DNA of 64,000 bases from contig BFEA01000284.1 of NCBI GenBank assembly GCA_003427395.1, forward strand, positions 93,808 to 157,807, written 5' to 3'. The stretch is from Chara braunii. Its lineage: Eukaryota; Streptophyta; Charophyceae; Charales; Characeae. Of the stretch, positions 43,877 to 54,320 are shown piece after piece. The stretch's first letter is position 1; each line of letters opens with the position of its first letter. Made by a program: the position numbers and the translations under genes. Under the pieces are notes generated by a model. That model was not told where the DNA came from. It saw only the letters and a program-made list of their open reading frames with translations, and made no database searches.

Positions 43877-44830
43877 TCAGGAAGCTATCCCCCACTGGTT
43901 ATCTTGACAGCACACAGAAATGCCAAAACGCGNTGGGCCCTCAGTCACCCGCGAGACGCCAGCCGTTGACCACTCTCTCGCTCCCCAGACCACGCCATCT
44001 ATCGCGCGTGTGCTCGTGTAACTCTCTTTTCTTGTCTCTCGGACTAGCACGTGTTGACCCTCTGCGGACGCTCCCTTCTCACACGCATCCTTTCCCCCTG
44101 TTTTGCTTCTCACTCGTCCCGCGGCCTCTGGNTCTCGGACTAGCACGTGTTGACCCTCTGCGGACGCTCCCTTCTCACACGCATCCTTTCCCCCTGTTTT
44201 GCTTCTCACTCGTCCCGCGGCCTCTGGCGTCAGCTGTCGAGAGCTGACCTCAGGTCCCTCTTCAACCGGCCTCACGGCCCGGTGATGCCTCTGGATCTCG
44301 CCTGGTCTATTCCAGGACGTGAGATCTGTCTCCCGGTCTCCCGCTTCGCTCATTTCACTCTCACCGCCTGAGTCCCTGTCCACGTGGGCCTGTTCCAGGT
44401 CCGCTGTGTCCATTGAGGTCTCGGTCTCATGATACGAGACCGTTACCTGCAACCTTGCAGTCACTCCGTCCCTCCTGCANCGCCTCTCCGCACAGTCTTT
44501 TGCCTCNGTTATCGCATCCTGTAGTTTTCCGTCCGTCCGCATCTCCACTTCTTTTGCCCCTTCCACGTTAATCTTCATCTTCACTTCATCTCCCCCGTCG
44601 TAGTTGAGCATGACTGTGATCCAGGGCCCTTCCCCAGACATGGGNCTCCACCGNGCCTGGTGGTACCANTATCCGGGCCTATACCCATGCAACGCCATAG
44701 CTAGGCTCAGTCCGATAAACAGCGCACCGGCCCCNCCTACTGACCCGAATAACNAGTACCCACTACTGGGTACACANACAGGGCCTTCAGATGGGCTTAC
44801 ACGTCCACCTCACCACTTCGTTCCCCCCTT
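43877..44830 (-). CDS. LTR ORF with hydrophobic N-terminus, longer copy
   Basis: The frame that is cut in the other LTR stays open here for at least 273 codons from MALHGYRPG, plus about 40 upstream with the hydrophobic GSVGGAGALFIGLSLAMAL. The soluble part contains GPWITVMLNYDGG and AKDCAERXCRRDG with paired Cys. The tail (GKDACEKGASAEGQHVLV) is written twice because of the 95-base duplication at 44037-44227 and the N between the copies, so the true protein is probably about 32 residues shorter. No family recognised. Confidence 0.5.
44037..44227. repeat. 95-bp direct duplication separated by one N
   Basis: 44037-44131 and 44133-44227 are identical (TCTCGGACTAGCACGTGTTG ... GCGGCCTCTGG) with a single N between them at 44132. 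The other LTR has one copy. The pattern is that of two contig ends overlapping but joined without merging. Confidence 0.9.
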
Positions 44831-46424
44831 CATCGACTAGGCTGCAATCGCATAGCGAGACCGTCTGAGCTCTCACCGTATGAGACAGTCCTCCCTTCTT
44901 TATAGGATCGCTGTCTATTGCATTTCCAAACTGAGCATAGATAGCCCTGCTATTTTCTTGCCAATCTGTGTTCTTGCTTCGACCAGACTTTTCCTTTTTT
45001 TTTTTTCTTTTTTTTTTTTTTTAATTAGGTGAAACAAAAATTAAAATGAGAATGAGAATAAAATCAAAATAAAATAAGTGAAACAGCAAGGAAGGAAATT
45101 AAGAACAAGAGACATAATCGTCAACGGTCATATCACTAGCTCCCTCTTGGGCTCGGATGTGACCTGCAGACTCAACGTGGAGGTCCCATAACGGGTTACT
45201 AGTGGANGCCCNCCCTTCTTTAAAACCTGCAGCCTAACTTACGACTATCGGGTACCCGTGTCCGATGGCAAGGAGGGGGCTTATGACCCTCCACAGGGGG
45301 GTGATAGGCTCCCTACCAATGCGGCCGNGGGTCGCCCCTCTTTTGAGGTCCTGCAACGCGACACTCAGTCGAACAAGCTCAGAGCAAACAGTATACGAGG
45401 AGTCGGCCCACTTAGGCCGCACAAAATAGCTCAAGCNAGAATTTCCAACCGTTGGCTTTCCTGTGAAGTGACAGGCTAAGGGCAAACCGAATCGGACGAT
45501 CGAGCGAAAGAAAACTAAGNAACAATAGAGAAAAGGAAAAGATGGCGTTTCAAAATTCTGCTGCGCCGCAGCCTCCCCCGAACGGCGATACGAGCCCACA
45601 CACAAATCTAAAACCCGACTTCCAATCTTTTCCCTTCCTTTTNCCCCNTTTTCTTATTTTTCTCCCTTCAGTCCTCTCTGTATCTGCCCCCTTAACCTGG
45701 CCACTGGGATNTCACCGCGAGGTTCGGACGAACAGGTCTGNTATAGGCGATATACAAGGGGTCAGTAAAACCCAGGCCATAAGACCGCAGTTACAGTCCG
45801 AAAACCCGAATCGGCGGCCCTTTCCCTACGAAGTGACAGATCGACAGGCGGAAAACCGAAAATAGGAATTTTAAGTAATAATCACAATAAAATAATAGCN
45901 ATAATGATGACGNCATTTCAAATTTGGAAAGGAAACCATAGCATCACAGCGACCTGAGGCCACCAGATTTCCCCACACAAAAGAAAACGAGTTTAAGTTT
46001 GACGCTTTTTCTTTTTTTTCTTTTTCTCTTTTCCTTTCCCCGACAGCGACTTCTACCCCCTTGCACCTAACCCATAACTTGGCAACAGGGCACTCGGTGC
46101 GCAGCAGAAAAGACTGCGCCAACCCTTTCGCCTTTGCGTCCCAGGGCAGACCCGGCGGCTACCACGGCCACAGGCCGGTTGTGCTCTGCTGTACAGCAGG
46201 GCGCCGAGCCTGCGTGGAACAATNGAAAGCCCTGTGGCGCACCTTTTGTTGAGGCAAGCACCAAACAGGGCCGGTCCACGTCATGGTACCGCCCAGGTAC
46301 CAGGGAATTTTTAATTCCGGAACATACCCATAGGCCCCACATAGGTCACGACACCGAGACAAAGGGCGACATCAGGCAGGGACCTGGTACACAGAGGAGG
46401 GCCGGGACACTGCGCCCTCCGACA

Positions 46425-47070
46425 TCGGCCCCATAGCCACCAGAGCTACAAGGCAGTATATCATCTGGACAGCGCTGGAGTGGGAAGGGCAGAAGCGTAG
46501 GCTGTCACAATAGGAAGATTTTGGCAAGTACCCGCTAGTCAACCATTATCCTTCTCGTGAGGAAAGGGATTGACGAAGGGAGTCTTTGCCCCCCTGTCGA
46601 GAGAAGGACAGAGGGGTGTGAAGAATGTGAAGGTGGGCAGGGAAGCCAGGGAAGAGAGGGTGGAATTGGGGGAAGGCAAGAAAGGAGGAAGGAAGAAGGG
46701 GTCATATAGGTGTTTGGTAACCACGTGAAGTATCCTTCGGAGGCCAAAACCAGGGTTCTGACCCAGCGACAGCCAGACAGATGAGCCCAACGACGAGTTC
46801 TCTGGGTAATCACTTTCCTTTCCTTCCCCTCGAAAACCAGTCTATGGTGGGTGGTGACGAATGGTGATTATATCCCTATTTATGAGAGGCTTCAGTTTAT
46901 ACAATTATTAATAATGAAGTGTAGGGTTGGATGTCATTTGTGCTACATAATAGGGTTCGAATAAGTTTTGTGAGTTTGATTGCTAATTTGTTTTGTTTGA
47001 CTCAGTTTATCTGGTCCAGCATGTTGACTTAGATTCGTGCACTCATCCGGTAAATAACAGACACATTACC
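46425..47070. other. unassigned spacer between the giant element and LINE-2
   Basis: No element or gene recognised. A purine-rich stretch (46560-46700) opens a frame on the minus strand that is Pro/Ser/Leu-rich and motif-free. The LINE-2 5' UTR may reach into its right part. Confidence 0.4.
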
Positions 47071-47662
47071 ATGGCAGAGGCTTTGACCTCAAGCCCTCCC
47101 CCACAAACAGGTCCAGAGGAGAAAACAAGGATTCGTGAAATCCTCGCTGGCTGCTACAATTAGGGGCTCCTTCAACCTGAAGCAAGTTGAAGTTGGTGAG
47201 GATTATGTCCGAATCGTTGTTAAACCAGTACTATATGAGATTCAGGAGGAGTGGTTGAATGAAAATGTTGTCTCGGTGTGTTTTGGCGACGAGTCCAGGT
47301 CTTTGCCTATTTCGGTCAAAGTTTGTTTGATTCGGATGCACGAGGACGGTTGGGCCAAGGGCGGGACACTAAGTGTCCCGCCCAAACGAGGGGTATTCCA
47401 CAATGAAGGATACAACATGATTGCCTATGCGGCTTCGGCAAAAGAAATTGCTACGTGGATGTTAAGGAAGAGGGAGGCCAAAATTACCCTGGACGGGAAA
47501 ACGCATCTGATTACCTTCCGGCCATGGATGACAGAGAAAAAATTGGCTGAGTGGCGGGAAGCTATAAATTACAGGTATTTTTGGATAAGATGCATGTATG
47601 TCCCGGTAGCAGTCCTCCCACATGGCCACAGCAGTGAAGAAGGCTTTGGGGAATATCCTTAA
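47071..47662 (+). pseudogene. LINE-2 ORF1, N-terminal RRM-like part
   Basis: ATG 47071 starts MAEALTSSPPPQTGPEEKTR, and a one-base shift near 47140 leads into the main frame. That frame shows KRGVFHNEGYNMIAYAASAK, ATWMLRKREAKI and TFRPWMTEKKLAEWREA, the counterpart of LINE-1's GEGPNMVLYIAMTEE and SWMTRKELEERR. The fold is probably the RRM-like DUF4283 type usual in plant L1 ORF1, by arrangement and not by search. It ends at TAA 47660-47662 and continues in another frame. Confidence 0.7.
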
Positions 47663-48322
47663 AAAATATGACACTTTTGCAGACCCAGTCTCCCCAGAAC
47701 TGATAAATGTCAGATTCGACCTTGATCCAGAGGCCCGCCTGCGCTACAAACCCTACCTAATAATCGATATGAAACAGGGTGGGTGTGTGGAAATTGAAGT
47801 CGTTCACGCCCAGACCTCGTGGTGTTGGGTATGTCGACAATAATTTCACTAAGGAAAGGACGATGCGTGCCCGTCAAGGAAAAGTCCCACACAGCAGAAC
47901 AAAGGGAAGCAATCAGAAGACAATGGGTCAAAACCAGAAGTTCGTAATAGTAACGAGAAAGAAACAGGGAAAAAGACAGAAGGAGAGAAGGAAAATGGGA
48001 AGGGGAAGGAAAGGGTGGGTGAAATGGAGAAGTCGGTGGATCCTAGGGGACAATCCTCCCCTCTGGTAACGAAACAGAAAGAAAATGCTACCAGGGAAGG
48101 GGAACAGGAAAAATCGAAGGACTCCACGATAGGGGAGGAAGACCTCATGGAAATTGAAGTCCCAGGTGGAGAAGGGAATTCAGAGAAATTGTCAAATGAA
48201 GACAGGTCAAGTGAACAGAAGCAAAATCCTCCACCTCCACAAGGGAAGAGCCGCAAACAGGATCATCAACGTAGAAAGAAAAAACAGAAAGCGGCTAAAA
48301 ACAAATCGGGGCGCACGACCTA
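47622..48322 (+). pseudogene. LINE-2 ORF1, zinc knuckle and charged linker
   Basis: The frame beginning MATAVKKALGNILKKYDTFA runs into WCWVCRQ, TAA, FH, TAA, G...ACP. This is the zinc knuckle (C-x2-C-x4-H-x7-C if the stops are passed) matching WCERCRWWFHTTTSGCP in LINE-1, with two stops that likely arose from CAA codons. After it, in the same frame, comes a Lys/Glu/Gly-rich linker to TAA at about 48322. Confidence 0.65.
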
Positions 48323-48332
48323 ACAATGGAGG

Positions 48333-49970
48333 GTGAATAAATCCTTGAAATCGATAGCCGACGTCCCACCCTTAGAGGAAGGGTCACACCCGGTCAAGGA
48401 CCAAGGAAGGTCGGTTTCCCCGGCCCCCTCGATTGAGATATTGGAAAAAGGAAGGGAAATGGAAAACGGGGCAGAGAAGAAAGGGACACCGAAAGGGCTG
48501 GAGGAGCGAAACTCAGGAACTGACCATATCGGAAATGAGACTTCCCCACCCCCCAGCAAGACGAATCTCAGGCCGGTACCCCCTACCTCTCCCACCCCGA
48601 CCCCCTCCCCTCCTTCAAGGACTCCCACTTCGCAAGGAAAAGAGATTAGGGATTCCCCAACTGGTTCAACAGTGAAGGCATTGTCGGCTTCAGGCAGAAA
48701 AAGGAATCGCAGTAAATCACCGTCAGCGGTTCAGTTATCTGAGTCGACAGGCAGAGCAGTTGCAACACTGGCAAGCCTGTCGAACGGGGAGCTAAAGGGT
48801 TGCGTTGTAATTAACAATGATGCCTTTAACACCAGCGAACCAGATGATGATGAAGGGAGAGAATCAGCTATTAAGACTAAAACATTCAAAGGGAAAAGCA
48901 AGAAACAGTTCACAAGGTGGGAGGAACTACGATCGGATGAAGAGGATGAAGAGGAGGAGGAAAGTGGTGAAAAGACAAACTCAATATTTTTTTCCCGAAC
49001 AGAGGGATTATCAGAAGGAGTATCTGAAGGTTTAACAGAGTTTGTGGAAGAAGTCTTGGGGGAAAAGGAAATATATAAACCCAAGACAGACGAGAAGGAA
49101 GGTAGTCCCATTACTCGCCTGTTTGCCTCCCCTACCTCCCCCTCCTCACCCAATGCATCCCGACAGGAAACTGCACAATTGTTGTCCTCAAGCAAATGTC
49201 CAAGAGTGGAGGGGCTAAAATTCGAAGTACGGTTGGAAGAAGAAGAAAACTTTGGACCCAAAGAAAATATAGCCCGAAGCTTTTCCTTGAAAAGAGGAAG
49301 ACCCCAAACGACGAAAACAACAAAATGGTCCCTGGCCTTGTTAGGCCCGATGCGCACTCTCAGTCGAGGCGAAAACCACAAAGTAAAAGGTCAAATCTCT
49401 GATTTTTTGGTACCTGTAATATGCGCACATGACGGACTTGTACCGAGGTTTTTGACATTCAGAGGGAAAGATGAGTCCCTAATGCTGACTACGGCAATAT
49501 TAAGAGGCTCGCTTCCCCGGTAATGGTATGCAATCTAGTTAAAATTCATATCCTTCAAAACCTTGGGGAAGTCGGTCTGTTACAGAAACCAAAAATGGCA
49601 AAGCAATTGATTGACTTACCAGATGGAGGCAAAGCCCGTCTTCTCTTTGCATTTTTGGATTTGCTGCAAATTGGCAGCAGCAAAGAGAAATGGGATGATT
49701 TGAAGTTATTTTGGGTTGAATTAGCCCACTTGGTAGCCTCTACTGAAGACACCCTGCAGAACATCCGATTACCATCAGGAATTACAATAAAGGCAGTGGT
49801 AGATTGGCTCAATCACACAGACAACATTGCAATGATCAGGGACTCTGCCTTTGCTAAGAATCTCCAACGGAAACATATCGGAAAAACTCGGAACTTTGTT
49901 CTGGGTGAACTGTTTAAGGCAGGAGCTAGCACTGTCACGGGAGCGGCCCGGATAACGAGGATGGTCCTTC
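48333..49970 (+). CDS. LINE-2 ORF1, long C-terminal region
   Basis: A 396-codon frame (48333-49523) is Ser/Pro/Glu-rich and low in complexity. Its end (DFLVPVICAHDGLVPRF, SLMLTTAILRGSLP) matches LINE-1 ORF1 (FLLHFVCAIHGQDVYVI, MVLPAVPLQGLASPE). After a frame change, 49523-49970 continues with KQLIDLPDGGKARLLFAFLD, matching ILVDLPGGRRIRYPIPL, and then about 100 residues (VVDWLNHTDNIAMIRDSAF) without a counterpart in LINE-1. Both LINEs thus share a C-terminal ORF1 domain that I do not recognise. It lies directly before the endonuclease. Confidence 0.65.
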
Positions 49971-50299
49971 CCAATAGGATCAGGCTGGCAAGTTGGAACG
50001 TACGCGGACTTGGTGACCAAAATGCTACCTTTAAAAGAGGAAGACTTACTCACTGGATTTATACTAAAAAAATGCAGATTGTTGGTTTTCAAGAAACCAA
50101 AATAGGCCTTGATAAGATGGCGAACATCCAAAACTGGTGGCCTGGCCCCCAGGTTTGGTCGCCTGTAGACGGGACCAAAGGGGGGGTGGCCATCTTGATC
50201 GAAAAAGGTCTGGAGGTGGATGTAATAGACAACTGCACAGATTTCGAAGGCCGATGGGCCTGGGTGAAACTGACAATGGAAAACGATGACGGCACTTGA
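49971..50299 (+). pseudogene. LINE-2 endonuclease remnant
   Basis: The frame continues from ORF1 into RIRLASWNVRGLGDQNATFK, VGFQETKIGLDKM (intact ETK) and KGGVAILIEKGLEVDVID, the first third of an APE endonuclease, then stops at 50299. The next frame resumes at TLSDHYPVIMDTTP, the last endonuclease block. About 130 residues present in LINE-1 (from the YAPND to the RRLDYFLLS blocks) are deleted, so the enzyme cannot be functional. Confidence 0.8.
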
Positions 50300-51708
50300 T
50301 TCTAGCAAGAGGGTGCCCTTGGGACCGAGCGACAAATTTGAAAACGGCCTTTGCTACGTTGTCAGACCACTATCCTGTGATAATGGATACCACCCCGAAG
50401 GAGGTGATTGACAAACATAGGCCCCCCTTTCGACTGAACACCCAAATTCTCAAGGACCCAGGGATTCCCCAGTGGATTAAAACTCAGATGGAAGATTGGG
50501 AACTAGCGCGGGACGTCTTCACAAACCCAAAAGACTGGGTAGATGCAGGAATTGGGATCCTGCAGGCTGCAATGATTGAATTTTCAAGAATTAAAGCTGC
50601 AGCCAGAACGTGGAAGGAACAACAACTAACTAAAATCATAGAGGAGGCGGACTCATGCCCAAACTCCGACCCCTTTCGAGAGTATTACTGGTTCTAAAAA
50701 AGGGACCGAGCGATCGCAGAATTAGAAGAATTGGAAATTATGAAACAGAGGGAATGGCAAGAATGCTTAAAAGTCAAGGGAATCATGGGTCATGACAAGA
50801 TGACAAAGGATACATTCAAAATGTTAATCAGACGAATGGCAAAGCCGGCGATGAGGGAGCTTGTACACCCCTTTGCAATTTCAGCCCCCCTCGCTACGAC
50901 CACTGAGGACTTGTGCACCTATGCCATGGCTTACTTTCAGGACATAGTGTCAACAAGAAGACCCTTTGACAATTCCAACTCAAACTTGGCTGACCACTCT
51001 TCCTTTTGGAACTGTGTACCGACAAGTCTGTCAGTAGAAAGTAGCATGAGTTTAGATGAATCAATTACATTAGAAGAAGTCACCCAAGCAGCAAAACAAA
51101 TGGCCAAGGGCAAGTGTCCCGGACCAGATGGCTTACCCATTGAATTTTTCCTAACTGCTTGGGAGGCCTTTGGGAGTTTCTTTTGCAATATTTATAATGA
51201 ATCCTGCTCTTCTGGTTGCTTGCCTAAAGGCATGTTGAAAGGGATGATCTCCATACTTTATAAAAAAGGCCAAAAAAAGGAAATAAAAAATTGGCGGCTC
51301 ATTTCGGTTCTAAACGTGTCCCACAAAATCTTGGCTAAAGTCTTAGCTTTGAGATTCTCTGCGGCCCTCCCGACCATTGTAGGGAAAGAACAAGGGGCCT
51401 TTGTCAAGGGTCGATCAATTTTTGACAACATAATGGCGACAATGCAGGCTTTGGAAGTAATAGGAGGAGAAAAAAGGGAGGTGGCTATGCTAATGCTCGA
51501 TATGGAAAAAGCATATGACAAGGTTGGTTGGGCATTCGTTAACACCTGCCTAATGAGAATGGGCTTTGGCCCCCAGTTTCGTGGATGGGTCAAGATCATG
51601 TACGAAAGGGCAACAACCACATTACTTGTGAATGGAAACAATTGGAAGAATTTCACCTATCTAGGTCTCTCAGGCAAGGGTGCCCCTTGGCCCCGCTCAT
51701 ATTTGTAA
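50296..51708 (+). pseudogene. LINE-2 ORF2, endonuclease end and RT fingers/palm
   Basis: One frame interrupted by a TAA at 50695-50697. It begins with the endonuclease end (ATLSDHYPVIMD), a linker, then RT: GPDGLPIEFFLTAW, NWRLISVLNVSHKILAKVLA, KEQGAFVKGRSIFDN, MLMLDMEKAYDKVGWAFV. A frameshift at about 51640-51665 then moves the protein (SRSLRQGCPLAPLIF) into the next entry's frame. It matches LINE-1 ORF2 block by block. Confidence 0.85.
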
Positions 51709-52787
51709 TACAATTAGAGGTACTCCTTGCGAATATCAGGACCAAGCAATTAATCAAGGGTCTTCGGCTGTCGCCATCCATCCATTGGAAAGGGGGGGCT
51801 ATAGCTGATGACCTAACGGTAGCCTGCGAGAATAGGGTGGGGAGTATGAATCAGTTGAGATCGGTAGTAGATGAGTATTGTACACTATCTGAAACCTCCG
51901 TAAACTGGGATAAGTCAGTTTTCTTCCTCCCCCCACCCTATGAACTGTGTGTTGACTGGGGATTGCGATAGGTACCAGTTGACTCCTCCGATCGTTTTTT
52001 AGGAGTGCAGGTGTCTTTGGTGGACTGTGCAAATGTGCAGGATAACTTGCTGGCGGAGAAAGTGATGGCCAGAATAGCGAACTGGGAAAGGCGGACGTGC
52101 TTATCACTATTTGGCAGGGCCTTGGTCCTGACTTTTGCGGCCTTCTCACTACTCTGGTATCCTCTGATGGTCCACAGGCTGGGACACATGGCCTATAAGA
52201 GGATCAAGAGCGCCGCTGCGCGGTATTTATGGAAGTCGGCTGCAAACGAAGAACAGGGCTACCTCTTGAAGGTGGCCTGGGAAGTGGTGGCGACCCCCAG
52301 GAAGAAAGGGGGTTTGGGAATTTTGGACCCAGTTCAACAAAACGTCGCCTTACTTGCAAAATGGCTGATACAGGCCATGACTGGATTGGATACGAAACTC
52401 TGGATGAATTTGGCAGAATATATATTAGGCTCGGAGTGGGGATTAGAAGATCACTCCAAGGTTTGGCTGTGTATGTTACTGCCATCCTTTGTGAGCCGCA
52501 AACCGAAATCGCGTCTTTGGAGGAGCATATTGGGGGCGTGGAACAAGGTTTGGCCTTGTGAACATTACACACCAAAGACGGTGCAGGAAATACTGAACCA
52601 ACAACTTTTTGAGAATCAGAGATTTTGCAGGAAATGGATTGTCCTTCTCAGCAGCAGAAGTCCCAGGAGGTTTTGGGAAAGCCTGGGTGAAGAAAGGTGT
52701 TTTGCAGGTGCGGGATATTTGGGACATTGCAAAAGCAGATTTTTTGGATCTCCCCATCCTTCGCAGGGAACTCCCACGTCTACATAA
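51585..52787 (+). pseudogene. LINE-2 ORF2, RT catalytic box and thumb
   Basis: Here are SRSLRQGCPLAPLIFVIQLE, the catalytic IADD (51801-51812, in GGAIADDLTVAC) and SETSVNWDKSVFFLP. A TAG at 51969-51971 interrupts (LINE-1 has Arg/Gln-type codons there), then ARIANWERRTCLSLFGRALV and LWKSAANEEQGYLLKVAWEV, the thumb. As in LINE-1, the first position of the xADD box is aliphatic (Ile here, Leu there). The frame loses register near 52600. Confidence 0.85.
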
Positions 52788-53840
52788 GGTTGTTGAGCAT
52801 AGAGAAGCGCTTACGCTATCCCTCACTGTTGGGTCAAGCAGCTTCAGCCAGATACAAATCAACCTATTGGGTCGTGGCTTTTGCCAGAGGACCAGCCGTA
52901 TCAGGTGTTGCATGTAACAGGTCCAGATTCGGCTCAGGGAGTAAGAGCAGAAAGATGGCGAATTCCTAGTGGCTCCAACTTTAAGAAGCCCCTGATACTG
53001 TTGGAGGAAAATGTACACATCCAGCACTCAAGGTACCTGGAGGAAGGATGGGTTTTAACTCGAAGGGTACACAATAGAAGAGTGGGGGCAACCTACTTGG
53101 GTAAAGCAAGCGATTTCAAGGTAGAGCCCCTTCTGCAAGGATGGGAAGGACAACCCTCACAAACACCTCTTGCGCTGTACAAACCGAAGGTTGGTGTTCA
53201 GAGCCAGCAAAGTAAACTGAAGAAAACAGCGTCATCTTTGGCACTACATCGAGCTGAATCCTACCAAGGCGGTGAGGTCACGGAAATGGGCCTCCAGGGT
53301 CTGTGGAAGGCATTAAGGAAGACTCCAGTACAAAAACGTGCAAGTATTATGTGGCTCCAATCCCTACTAGTGACAGCCTCAGCAATGTGGCTATCCTCCA
53401 GAGGGATGGAGATATCTACGACATGCATGCGATGTAACTGGGCTTGGGAGAATGCGGTCCATATCTGGCTCTCCTGTCCCTTGTCTGAGGAGCTCCTCAG
53501 ATGGTGGAAACACCATTGGAGGAGAATCACAAGGGGGGCTATGGAATGGTCAGATTGTACAAGTGACTGGGGCTATATGGCCCTCTGCTGCAGAGGGGTC
53601 CTCATGGAAGTGATATGGAAGGCCAAAAATGCCAGAGTATTCCGGGGGGAAGTAACTCCGCTGCAACAACAACAACAACAACTAGTCAGACAAGGGATCA
53701 GAAGGATCATACGTACAGAGGGCGAAACGATGAATTTTGTGAGATTTCAGAAGACCTGGGCCAAGGAAGGAAGGCTGGCCTCCTTCAACACTGAAGGGAA
53801 AATAAGACTCTGTAGTTGGCTGTCAGATACTCATGACTGA
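52600..53840 (+). pseudogene. LINE-2 ORF2 C-terminal region with zinc finger
   Basis: Two frames complete ORF2: RIRDFAGNGLSFSAAEVPGG (from 52609) and, after a shift near 52890, 52881-53840. The latter ends with the zinc finger CMRCNWAWENAVHIWLSC (C-x2-C-x8-H-x4-C, about 53428-53480), a Gln run (about 53664-53681) and the terminal KTWAKEGRLASFNTEGKI to TGA at 53840. No RNase H domain is seen. Confidence 0.8.
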
Positions 53841-53997
53841 CAAAGAAAAGAGAATAAGGAAAATCAGCCTTGTGCTATGCAATAAGGTTGTTCCTTCTTT
53901 GGCCACATACATAGAAGAATAAAAAGTTTTAAGATTCTGATTAGTCCTATCGGCTGCGGAGGTAGCCCCCTTTTTTTTTTACATTTGCTTCAAGTTA

Positions 53998-54021
53998 AAA
54001 AAAAAAAAAAAAAAAAAAAAA
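53998..54021 (+). other. poly(A) tail of LINE-2
   Basis: About 24 consecutive A follow the 3' UTR, which contains AATAAAAAG near 53920. This marks the LINE-2 3' end. The target-site duplication could not be found because the 5' end is undefined. Confidence 0.8.
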
Positions 54022-54320
54022 GTTCGTTTTGGAGGACCTCTGGAAAGAACTTAAATCAACCACGCGATGTTCAGAACAGCACCCCATCTGAAGCGTCACC
54101 CGACGTCACTCGTGGTAGAAAACCCAACGAGGACGTAGCTCAACAGTGCAAGTGGGACAAGGCCCCCGTGCTAGCGCTCCAGTTTCAAAAGTTTGACAGA
54201 ATCGAGTCAGTCCAACATATTAAAGCAATTTTATAATTACAGTTTTTTCCGGGTGTTGGTGGGATTATTAGGGGTTCTGGACCCTTTTTTTTTTTCTTTT
54301 TTTTTTCCGGGGTGCCAACG
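54022..54320. other. unassigned flank of LINE-2
   Basis: No gene seen; a T-rich run (54283-54306) precedes the fold-back element. Confidence 0.4.

Larger units (their letters stand above)
19588..46424 (-). mobile_element. giant Ty3/gypsy LTR retrotransposon
   Basis: The element is 26.8 kb, read on the minus strand. Two long direct repeats (19588-27365 and 38548-46424) bound an 11.2-kb interior with gag, protease, RT, RNase H and integrase in gypsy order. The repeats have complementary ends (TGTCG...CGACA), the primer site for tRNA-Asp lies 4 bases inside the 5' LTR, and a G-rich tract precedes the 3' LTR. A possible target-site duplication CGGC flanks both ends (19585-19588 and 46426-46429), but it is short and imperfect. 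Extra ORFs sit in the LTRs, in the leader and antisense near the 3' LTR. All gag-pol frames are interrupted. Confidence 0.92.
38548..46424 (-). repeat. 5' LTR of the giant element (7.88 kb)
   Basis: This begins (minus strand) TGTCGGAGGG at 46424 and ends GTGCGACA at 38548, next to the primer site. It is colinear with 19588-27365, offset 18960 at the left and 19059 at the right. It is about 99 bases longer, mostly from the duplicated 95-base segment at 44037-44227. It shares nearly all single-N positions with the other LTR. The middle, about 41260-43290, holds no recognised gene. Confidence 0.93.
47071..54021 (+). mobile_element. LINE-2, L1-type non-LTR retrotransposon
   Basis: A second LINE related to LINE-1 but on the plus strand. 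ORF1 (47071-49900), ORF2 with partial endonuclease, RT and zinc-finger tail (49970-53840), a 3' UTR of about 150 bases, and a poly(A) tail (53998-54021). The 5' end before the ORF1 ATG was not located. Every frame carries breaks. Compared with LINE-1 it has a longer ORF1 and lacks the middle of the endonuclease. Confidence 0.88.

Noticed and set aside
43877-44830. Envelope-like gene
   Set aside because: One weak hydrophobic stretch and no second membrane anchor or cleavage motif; it also lies in the LTR, not after integrase. I call it only an unknown ORF.
19588-46424. Segmental duplication of 7.8 kb instead of LTRs
   Set aside because: The repeats end at TGTCG/CGACA, one is followed after four bases by a perfect tRNA-Asp primer site, and they flank a gypsy pol in the right orientation.
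19588-46424. Very recent insertion, from near-identical LTRs
   Set aside because: The shared Ns show the two copies are not independently assembled, and the coding region is heavily decayed.
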